Source: Phialocephala subalpina
Lineage: Eukaryota; Ascomycota; Leotiomycetes; Helotiales; Mollisiaceae
Length of the DNA: 64,000 nt
NCBI GenBank assembly: GCA_900073065.1
Contig: FJOG01000010.1
Span: 185,022 to 249,021, forward strand
Direction of reading: 5' to 3'
Of the stretch, positions 47,030 through 56,020 are shown in pieces. The notes beneath the pieces are model-generated. The model made no database searches, was not told the DNA's origin, and saw only the letters and a list, made by a program, of their open reading frames with translations. How positions within the stretch are numbered: the stretch's first letter is position 1; every line of letters starts with the position of its first letter. The position numbers and the translations under genes were made by a program.

Positions 47030-48211
47030 TCATACGTATTTCTTCTCTGGATCGAGCCTATCCATCAACTCAATACTCTTCTCATACATTGTAAACACAA
47101 TCCCCCCACTAAGCATCAACCTAACCAACCGCGGCAACGCACCACTCCAGAAAGTCAAGAACCCCTCATTCTTCGCAATCAACGCCGCACACGCAAAACT
47201 ATTCTTATAAAGATGTCTTGCCTCAATGCTTTGCATTCGAGTCTTGATTGTATCTAGTGGTTGCGTAACATAGACCGTGATTAATCCAGCCACGCCACCG
47301 ATTCCAAAGGTTGAAAGCGTGCCGAGTTTCTCACCCGGTGCAGTGTATGATTGTGCGAGTTGGCGGAGGAAGGTGTAGGATCCGAATCGGGTGGCAGAGT
47401 TGGCTGCTTGTCGGGCGGTGGTCGGGACGAAGCCTTGGAAGAAACCACGGAGACCTCGTTCACGGGCGATGATGGGAACTGCGTGGAGGAACCCTCTCAT
47501 ACGTGGGTTGCCGGATTTGCGATCGTCGATCCTGGGCCTTGTTAGTATTTAGTGGAAAATAGTAGAGAGAAGGATGTACAAAGTAGTCTTGATACTCTCG
47601 AAAGGAGTGACAGCAAGTAAACTCTCCGTAACTCCTGCTCCGAAACCAGCAATCACAGTCCTAGGACCCGAGATCTTGCCATCTGCATCTTGCAATAGAG
47701 CTTTGTATTGATCGAATGCCACAAATCCTGTGTATTATGAGCCTTTACATTCCATGAACAAGCTTTCATTGAAGTCAGATGAGGGAACGTACGAATGCCA
47801 GCCTTCAACGAATTGCCAAGAATCAACGTCGTGCAGCCCGCATACCAAGCCTTGCCAAACGGTGGCCAAGGAAGCTTTGCTGAGTCTGCAAGGTTTCGGT
47901 TCAATTGCGTTCTCGTCTTCGCGACTATTGTAGAGCTTCATTAGCCTTCTCCTTCTCTCACACTCCTCAGTTCCTCCCATTGAAAACTCCTGATATCTTG
48001 AGCTTGGATAGCTCGTCATATACTCTTCGAATAGGGAAAGAACGTACACTCAGCAGGATAGGTAATTGCTAGAACCCAATAATCAGCATAGCTCGTTCTC
48101 ACATGGAGGGGGAAACAAACCAATCTCAACAGCTCCAGCAGTACTACCCGCAATGATTGATCTCAGCGCACTAGGCCTTTCCTTCTTCTTTTCTGGCTGA
48201 GCAGTCGCCAT
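47030..48211 (-). CDS. CTP1: Mitochondrial tricarboxylate (citrate) carrier, five exons including a 21-nt microexon
   Basis: Exons are 48211-48121, 48068-48048 (21 nt), 47924-47793, 47727-47580 and 47531-47030, giving 894 nt or 297 aa, the usual carrier length. Three mitochondrial-carrier signatures are present: PAEFAK (formed across microexon and exon 3), PFESIK and PLDTIK, one per repeat. The sequence TQLNRNLADSAKLPWPPFG, the block HLYKNSFACAALIAKNEG and SGALPRLVRLMLSGGIVFTM identify the citrate/tricarboxylate subfamily. It exchanges citrate for malate across the inner membrane, supplying cytosolic acetyl-CoA and NADPH. The N-terminus has little charge bias and no cleavable presequence. The second intron (47925-48047, 123 bp) is the longest. 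Confidence 0.95.
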
Positions 48212-48799
48212 TGCAAATATCGAGACGTATTTGCAAGGCGTATGTGGTGAAGCTGTCGGGACAGTTGCGAGCTTGAGGTTTTGAAGCTTCTGAAAATGAC
48301 GAATGTAACAGCAGTAAAGCGGCGGACGGTGCAGCTTAAAGCAGCGATGCAAGAGAGGTGGAAATCAATTTTGAAAGGAACAACGTGAATTAAAAACCAA
48401 ATACTTGGTATCAAAGATCGAGAAAGAGAAATTCAAACAAATATTCTTGTTCATGTTATATCGATCTGCAAACATTTGCTGTTCCCCAGCGGGTACACAG
48501 CGGCCGATGACTTTCCGTATTACTGTTGCGGGTCACATTTTCACGGTGCAAGGACATATGCAATGTTGATATGATGCAAAGCCATTTAATTTTGGGCCTT
48601 AAAAGTCTGTCTGTACAGAAAGAGGAGACCCTTCCTCGCAATGCAACGAAAGCAATTATATTTTACAATGCCGTGCCCAATTCAGCACCAGTTTCTCGCC
48701 GCAATTGCATATGTTATCTCTCTTCCCTCGAACGCCAAAAGTCTTACACAACCTGCATACTATCACAAACCAGCCCCAAATTCAGTTCTCTGCTATATC
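48212..48799. other. 0.6-kb intergenic stretch
   Basis: This is the upstream region of the citrate carrier and the 3' flank of HPC2. Short frames only. Nothing recognised. Confidence 0.5.
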
Positions 48800-50831
48800 T
48801 TATTGATTGAAGACCATGGGAGTGCTTCCTAGAACGGGAGCACTTGCCAATGGAGCCATGCCGCCGTGTCCATAGTTGTTGGGCATCGAGGCCATGGAAC
48901 CCATCTTTTCTCTCTCAAGCTTCTCCTGCTCCATGCGTGCTCGGTCGGCCTTGGTGATGCGCGGCTTTCGGGTAGTAGAACCACCTCTTGAGCCAGGTCC
49001 GGAGAGTGGAAGGCCTTGTCTGAGCTTAGCTTCTTGAGTGGCAGTGATACCACCACGGCCAGAAGAACGAGAGCTTCCACCACGGCTGCCACGTCCTCGG
49101 CCACGTTTTGGTGGACCATCGCCTCTGTATGATATTAGTTGCTGATTTCAAATGAGAAGTGTTCATGACATACCTCGATTCAAGTGCCGGCTTCTCACCC
49201 TCTGGTACAAGAGGGCCAGAGTACACAAAGAAGCCATCATTGGCCGCCGCAGCTTGCTCCTCCCAAAGTAGCTCGGAGTCGTCGACGAATCCATCATCCT
49301 TGTCGTACTCATCTTCCTTCATCTTTCTCTTGCGGGGGACCTTCTTGGCTCCACCATCTGTGCCTGTACGTCCATCACTCATGCCTCCCATCTCGACATT
49401 GCTATTCTCACCTTCGTTCTCAGAATCAAGTGACATCTCATCACCACTGTCCTTATTGGAGCCTTGTCGCTCAAGTGCGGCACCTGCAGCAGCAACTCGA
49501 GCAAGCCTGTCACGTTGAGCCGCAAGTCTAGGGTGCAGAGCATCCCATCCGTACTGTTCCTCGGCCAATTTGGTGAAGTTGATGTATTTGTTGACCTCTC
49601 CATTCATTGGAATTCTCAGGATGACGGTTGGTGCATTGTATTCTGTACCATCAGCTGGACCGCCACCTCCGATACCCATGAGTCCGGATCCAGGAAGTGG
49701 AGGTGGAGCTGGGAAAATTTCACCGTTCTTTGCGTCCTTTTGCTTGGGTGGTTTTGGTGAAGCTGCGGCGGAAGAAGTTGCTGTGCTTCCTACACTCTTC
49801 TTGGAGATTGTCGATGGACCAGGAACCATATGATCGGATGCCTTACGCTGCATCGGTGCAGGGCCGGGTTGCTTAGAGTTGCCATTCTCAATAACTACCG
49901 CAGGAGCCAGTCTGTTGACAGTCGGTGATGGTGGTACAGAAGTGTGACTTTCATCACGATGCAGTCTTGCTTGCTGTTGTTGGTTGAAGAAGGATTGAGC
50001 TGCAATCGAAGGAGATGCCAGCGCTTGATTTGGAGGATCGACTAGACTCGAGATCGAGGGTGACGCGCTAGCTCTGTTCATAGAGTGTGGATGACTCGGG
50101 GAGCCTTGTGAATTATTGTAGGAGTTATGACTGATGACTGTCTCGCGAACAGGGTCGTAATTCGATCGAATAGGATCATAATTTTGACCGCTGGTTCGCA
50201 TGGTGGGTTGTTGTTGTGACATTTGTTGTTGTGGGGGTGGTGGTGGTGGCGTTGGGTTGGTGAAGAAAGATTGGATCGGACGTTGGGTTTGGTTCTGGAT
50301 ATCTTCATTTTTGCCTTTTTGGGAAGTGGGGGCGGTTGCGATCGGTGCAGGAACGTGAAAGTTGGGATTCGCTTCGGTGTACGGTGGTTGCCGGGGTGGA
50401 CCCGCGACCGCTGGTTGGATCTCGGCAGGATTCGAAATTTCGAGAAGACTGTTTTTATTTCTTCTTCGAGCCGGCGGTGCATTTGGATCTCTAGGCTTGC
50501 GAGGTCTTCTGACTTTAGGAGCATCGGTGTTGTTTGCTGAGCTGTCTGCGTTGGGTTTCGGCTTGTTGGAACCAAATCCAGGTTTTCTACCGGGCTTCTT
50601 CCGAGGCGGCTTCTCTACCGAGTTTGGCAAACCTCCAGCAGACGGATTGACCGTGATGCTTGAACTTTGTACAGATATATGGGAATCGTTGGCGAACTGC
50701 GCAGATGTGTCTGCAGGCTCCGGACTTGATCGTGGCGGTGATGAGAGTCCACTCGCCGAGCTGCCTGGTGAAACTCCTCGAACCCCAACACCAGACTCCT
50801 CCTGGTTCCGAGCCCGTTCAGAAGTCGCCAT
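48800..50831 (-). CDS. HPC2: HIR histone-chaperone complex subunit Hpc2 (ubinuclein family), two exons
   Basis: Exon 1 is 50831-49174 and exon 2 is 49124-48800 (49-bp intron), giving 660 aa. Most of the protein is disordered and rich in Ser, Pro, Asn and Gln, with AT-hook-like basic stretches (RKKPGRKPGF, VRRPRKPRDPNAP). The diagnostic Hpc2-related domain lies at the end of exon 1: DEYDKDDGFVDDSELLWEE, then NDGFFVYSGPLVPEGEK. This domain binds H3.3/H4 and holds Hpc2 in the HIR complex, which deposits histones outside S phase and represses histone genes. After the splice comes an RGR/RGG-type basic tail. The first ATG is 50831 (MATSERARNQEES). The frame stays open for 95 more codons upstream without an ATG, see findings. 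It is divergent from RBA50. Confidence 0.92.
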
Positions 50832-52205
50832 GTTGAATCTCAAAGCTTCAACATACGAGTCCAGACGTGTATGGAAGACCACAGATGGACCTGCGAGATG
50901 TTTCGAATTGTGCAGTCGAAGCTGTACCTGCGTTGGGCCCTGAGGAGGTTGAAACGTGACGGCAAACGACTGTTCACCACGTTGCGTGAATAGCTTCAAA
51001 TCTGGCGCGACGACGCGAAAACCGAAATCTTGCGATACTGGGCGAGTCGAGGCAGTTATCGGGTGCCAGATAGGACGCACGGAAAGAGTCAAATTGACGG
51101 ATTCGAATGCAGGCAATTAGGGGTCGTGATCGATGGCTGCGGTTATGATATCGATGAAGATATCAATTTGCAGTACTGCGGAGTTGTGAGGTTGTTGGGT
51201 GTAAAAGGGAGAAAGTGCGTGAGAGCGAAATATGTGTGCAGTTTGGGCCTCATAAAGATTGATGGAAACGCGGGATTTGGGACTACGGACAAGCGACCTG
51301 GTGGGCTAATTTCTACCTACGACTACATACACTCCAGTACAGGAAACGAGGAACGGGGAAGGGCAAGTGCGGTGCGGGACCAGACCAGACCAGACCAGAC
51401 CAAAGCATCAGCAGCATGCTGGAAGTGAATCGTGTGGGTTCTGGCTCTCCTTGAAGGGAGAATGTCTGGGACAGAGTGGATGGATGACTGAGGACGCCAG
51501 CAGACAAGGGGAAAGGCAAGCATGGCGACTCATGGGAACCCGGAATAGGCACAGGCTGGCTGATGACAGGTCCGATAAGTTCTCGAGATCATGATTGCCG
51601 GAGATGGGACCCTCGTCTGACTTTTGGCGCAAAGGCAAGAGAAATGATGCGACGTACGAAAGAGAGAGAGCTTTGAGGTATTCATGAGCCAATGAGAGGA
51701 AAGCATCACGAGAGGGGTGAGGTTTGGGGGATGCAAGAGAACCAATGACACGAATGTCTGGGGAAACGATCTCAGCCTCGACCTTATCAATTCTTTACAC
51801 TTTGATATCCAACCAAATATAATATAAAGCTCCAGGAACAGGACAGAATATAGACGAACAGCAATTTCTGGTAGACACAGCCTAACTGATGATGTCATCT
51901 AGTTACTTTAACCTCTTTTCCAAGTTTGCTTCTTTTCGTCCAATGTTTGAGGTTTCGACAACTATGCACCTGTTTCTGAAGTTGCATTTACTCCTTTGCG
52001 AGGCTAATATGCAAGGCTGAGATGCAAGGCTACATCTCGGGGGTTTTAATGTGGGTGCATGCAAGAACATCGGCTAACCCAAGATAGTCAGGCAGGAGGC
52101 CCGTGCACGCTAGACTCGATCTATGTCACCCATCAAACCTTAATCTTAAATCTTTTGACGCTTTCACGTGCCTCCTTAGATAACATCTGCCAGCAACCAC
52201 ATATC
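50832..52205. promoter_or_regulatory. Divergent promoter region between HPC2 and RBA50
   Basis: 1.37 kb between divergent start codons. The HPC2-proximal 285 bp form an open, protein-like frame continuous with HPC2. A pentamer tandem repeat (about five ACCAG units) lies near 51380-51404. No other gene was recognised. Confidence 0.5.
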
Positions 52206-53525
52206 ATGGATTTACGAGGACAACGGTTCGAGCTGGATCTGTCAGATGACGAGGGATCTGCCCATTATGGCTCTACAAATGCCTCCAATGCCACGCCCTC
52301 TCTCATGTCTGCCTTTGTGGGCGATATCAAGGAGCGCTCCACAGGTCCCGCGATGGCCCCCAAAATGAAGAGCACGTCGACTGGCTTTCCAGAACATAAG
52401 AAGCGGACCAGAGTATCAGCCTTCAAACAACAAAGAGCTGGATTAGCAAAGTCTGCGCCGGCAGGCTCCTCTCCTGTTGTTGCTCCTTCTCGGCCGCAGG
52501 CGCCTCGAACAACTAACGCCTCCTCACTGACACAGGATGATTTTGACCAGAGCGAAAGACGGCGAATCGATGAAGAGAATAAGCAGAGATTGGCAGCTAT
52601 GTCACAGGCAGAGATAGAGCAAGAGAGGGCGGAGCTTTTGGCATCATTGGACCCATCTTTGATCGAGAGATTTTTAAAGCGAGCGAATCTAGACGAAGGC
52701 CGTGGCGATACTGGACTATATCCTCCTGATGCCGATCCTACGAAAGAAATGAAAGACTCGGGCAAGGCTGCAAGTTCGGAGGAGGGAGTACCTACACTAA
52801 AACCTGGTGGGAAACGAGTACTAGCATCGAAATCGGTTATATTCGAGGATGACAAGGAGCCCGCGAAACCTATAGACGCCAAGCCTACATCAGATCTATT
52901 ATCTGCCGAACTCGATCGGCCGTCGATACATTTTCCATCAGCTCCATCAGCTCCCGAGCTAGATCCCTCAGATCCCTCATTCTTCGAAAATCTCCATACC
53001 AAATACTTCCCAAATCTACCCGCAGACCCATCAAAGCTTGCATGGATGGCACCAATACCTACACACGGATCTATAGCAGATCAAGAATCCCCGTATTATC
53101 CGGGCCAAGAAGCCGTCTCTGCTCCAGCGCTCCGATTCGACTTCCGAGGTGGTTTATTACCTCCACGAATCTCAAGAGCTATGCCAAGCAACAAAGGGTT
53201 ACATCATCACGGAGAAGCGCCTGAAGCAGCTGGATATACCGTTCCGGAGTTGGCAAGGCTATCACGTTCAGCGTTCCCGGCGCAGAGATGTGTGGCTTTT
53301 CAGACTTTGGGCAGATTATTATATCGGCTGGGAAGAGGAGAGTGGGGAGACGAAGATAGCGAAATCACGAAGGGCTTGTGGCGATGCGTGAAGGATGGGA
53401 AAGTTATCGAGACTTTGGAAGAGACTGCTAGTGCTGATGGAGGACATCAAGGTAGCAAGATCTATGCGATTGAGGCTGTGTGGTTATGGCAGAAGGGTGG
53501 AGGACATGTTTGGAAGGCATCATGA
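52206..53525 (+). CDS. RBA50: RNA polymerase II assembly factor Rba50/RPAP1
   Basis: A single exon of 439 aa, from ATG 52206 to TGA at 53523. The N-terminal RPAP1_N-type block spans about residues 115-165: FDQSERRRIDEENKQRLAAM, then QAEIEQERAELLASLDPSLI, then ERFLKRANL. A variable acidic linker follows. The C-terminal RPAP1_C block spans about 330-400 with LRFDFRGGLLPP, then YTVPELARLSRSAFPAQRCV and FQTLGRLLYRLGRGEWG. The order and spacing fit the fungal short form (Rba50), which helps assemble and import RNA polymerase II. Animal RPAP1 is much longer. No splice site is needed: the frame is continuous and ends just after the last block. Confidence 0.93.
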   Translation: MDLRGQRFELDLSDDEGSAHYGSTNASNATPSLMSAFVGDIKERSTGPAMAPKMKSTSTGFPEHKKRTRVSAFKQQRAGLAKSAPAGSSPVVAPSRPQAPRTTNASSLTQDDFDQSERRRIDEENKQRLAAMSQAEIEQERAELLASLDPSLIERFLKRANLDEGRGDTGLYPPDADPTKEMKDSGKAASSEEGVPTLKPGGKRVLASKSVIFEDDKEPAKPIDAKPTSDLLSAELDRPSIHFPSAPSAPELDPSDPSFFENLHTKYFPNLPADPSKLAWMAPIPTHGSIADQESPYYPGQEAVSAPALRFDFRGGLLPPRISRAMPSNKGLHHHGEAPEAAGYTVPELARLSRSAFPAQRCVAFQTLGRLLYRLGRGEWGDEDSEITKGLWRCVKDGKVIETLEETASADGGHQGSKIYAIEAVWLWQKGGGHVWKAS

Positions 53526-53730
53526 GTGGCACGAATGAATGAAAAGCCTATTGGTCACCATACGATACCCAACACGAACTTCCGAATCGCATAGTACACT
53601 CAGAGTGAAGCAAATGCATCTAGTGCTAGTTATCCTGCATCGTTTGGACTTTTTGGACTAGTACTAAAGGGGATTTCCCGTCGAATATTTCAACTTGTAG
53701 GGCCATCTACCGGCCTAACAGCTACGGTTC

Positions 53731-54076
53731 TTGAAAAGTGTTTTCTGGAAACCTCTAAGTGGAAGACCTCTAGATCTTGAATTTGCAATTGCTGACAGAT
53801 TTGACAACTCCCATTTTAACGTGTTGAGATTGAAAATGCCTGTTCATACGAGAGGTGAAAGATGGATGAAAAAGGAAGAGAGGGAAGAGAACGAAAGAGC
53901 GTTAATGCGGAATAGGAGATGAAAATTTTAACCTTGAGGACGAGCGAATGCGGATTGATGCTGCGGAAGCGTGTCTGCCGGTCAATTTGGAGAAATGGGA
54001 TGCGGAGGTCTATTGGTATTTGAATAGAGATGAGAGGAATATTTCATCTGATTTATTGGATGATCGGAATGTGTAG
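53731..54076 (+). pseudogene. Short decayed coding fragment of unknown origin
   Basis: One frame reads ADRFDNSHFNVLRLKMPV and then a charged segment EEREENERALMRNR before a stop near 53920. Shifting by one base continues as NFNLEDERMRIDAAEACLP, then KWDAEVYWYLNRDERN, to a TAG at 54074. Both halves have coding-like composition and meet exactly at a single-base frame change. I do not recognise the family and see no start codon or exon structure, so this may be the 3' end of a broken gene. Confidence 0.35.
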
Positions 54077-54320
54077 GTACTTGGATTGGACTAGCAAACT
54101 GGGGAGCTCGGGACTTTGGAAGAGAGTGTCATCTTCAAAGCTCGATTGCCAGAGTTCTTGACATTCACTTTTACTGCCTTTGCAGTAAAAACGACCTTGA
54201 AATTCTCGGCAGCGCAGATCTTTCTTTCCCAACTCCACAACTTCTCGATCTTGGAAAGAGCAAAAGATCGGTATGTCAAACACGCTCTCCTCTCTTCGAA
54301 TTATGAACATATCTATTTAA

Positions 54321-55133
54321 ATGTCCCAGACGATGGCGGAAACTCCGGAAAACCCCAAAGAGCAAAACGCGGTGGCGTCCGCATCCCGCCCCAAGTCCAC
54401 GTCCGAGTTCGGCGAGTAAGTTGGCATCTCAATGTTCCCAGACGTGTGAGACAATGTAACTAATACTATGACCATAGTGAACTTAGCATTAAGATGGTCG
54501 ATATCTTCGTTGGTCCAACCCAGAAGCACTTCAAGGTCTACAAAAAAAAACCTCTACAAGAGAGTTCCATATTTCGAGAAGATGTTCAACGGGGGGTTCA
54601 AGGAAGCCAACGACCTCAAAGCCTATCTACCTGACGATGGTATCGGCACCTTTCACCTTTTCCTCGAATGGCTCTATCGTGGCGCTCTCCGACCAGCCGA
54701 CATGGCAAAGCATACAACTACAAGCGGGCCCCTATTCAACCGTGTCAAGTTGTACTGTTTCGCCGAGAAGATCTGCTCGACTGAGCTCATGGACTATACT
54801 ATGACCGAGCTTGTGGCGCTCTACCGGAAGAATTATAAGCTGGTATCGATTCCTGCTGTTGAGTGGATTTATGAGAGTACCAGTCCTGAGTCGCTTCTTC
54901 GGAAGTTTGCGGCTCTCTCATATATTCGTGTGGTCTCCAAAGGTGTGGAAGAAAAGTGGCCAATGTCCCTTGTAGCTGAGACATTGAGATCGAGCGGAGA
55001 GCCGGCAAGAGACGTACTTCAACTCATGCGATCGGGCGAGACGGGTAGTGAGCCACCAAGCATGCTGGATCCATGCCACTTCCACCACCATAAGCAAGGG
55101 GCTGATTGTCCATATTATGAAGATAGAGCATAG
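54321..55133 (+). pseudogene. BTB/POZ-type paralogue C, +1 frameshift in a 9-A run
   Basis: Exon 1 is 54321-54415 (MSQTMAETPENPKEQNAVAS). A 62-bp intron (54416-54477, GTAAGT...CCATAG with CTAAC branch) is followed by exon 2, 54478-55133. Exon 2 starts in the BTB frame as KMVDIFVGPTQKHFKVYK. A run of nine A (54542-54550) then shifts it, and the frame one base away continues with RVPYFEKMFNGGFKEAN, LFLEWLYRGA, GPLFNRVKLYCFAEK and the C-terminal motif CHFHHHKQGADCPYY. Eight A would keep one frame. The exon lengths then give 249 aa, the same as copy B. The lesion is in a homopolymer, so a sequencing error is a serious alternative. A second in-frame ATG lies at 54333. Confidence 0.85.
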
Positions 55134-56020
55134 GTACATAAATGTAGTCTTCACAGCTTGCGCCTGGAAGCTTCAGCCATTATCTCATCGGCTTTGCTTG
55201 CAAGCTACAGTAGTCTAAGGAACGGAAGAATTCATTACAGAGTCTCACTTCATAGGAGGATACTCATAATTACTTTCAACGACTCATCGATTTGATGTTC
55301 TGCAACCTTCGCTCCTGCTACAGTGAGATTAATGTGATTCTTGTCCTTTAGAATTTGCACCAAATATTCGTGGAGTGCCGCAAACCCCGAAACCTCGAAA
55401 GCTCAGCAAGATGAAGGACAATCGATTTCCAACAATTCTCGCCGGAGATCACGCTAAAGTGCAATAGTATTAAGCTGGTGGCCTTTTGGTTCGTATTACA
55501 ACTTCGGCCTCGCTTAGCACTACTTTGCCGCCGAAAGTCTTTATAGATTTAAATAAGAAGATTTGTTGCAATACGAAAACAAGCTAGGCCAAGTCAGAAA
55601 GATGCGCAATACTATTAGCTTCTAACAGAAGTGAGGGAATATGCATACCTTTGACAGAAATTAGTAGTAATCATGGCACCTAGGAATAGGTTCACGTATG
55701 GGTGCATGAGCTGCTGTGATCTGCGTTGAGAGACCCCCAACGCAAGGAGCATCCCGTATGAAGAATCAGTAAGTAATCCGACCCCTTCCTCAAGTTCGTC
55801 AATTTCATTGTTTGCTTGTGAAAATTTTTTTTTAACGCGCCTTTCTTGAGACTTTTGGAAGTGTTGACTTTGCCGAACCCTACCCACTATCCATGGCTCC
55901 AACTTCAACACGTCTGAACAGCGCTCTCACTCTCCCAGCCTCGCCGGGACTTTCTGGAGCCCACTTTCTGAGAAGGAGGGCGATGGTTGGCTAATCCACA
56001 TTCAGGTCGCAGCTCGTCAC
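55134..56020. other. 0.9-kb stretch without a recognisable gene
   Basis: This is the 3' flank of BTB paralogue C and of the convergent F-box/LRR gene. The minus-strand frame 55615-55911 (98 codons, TTG start) contains a charged segment and a nine-base T run near 55826-55834. There is no domain or splice partner, so it is not called. Confidence 0.45.
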
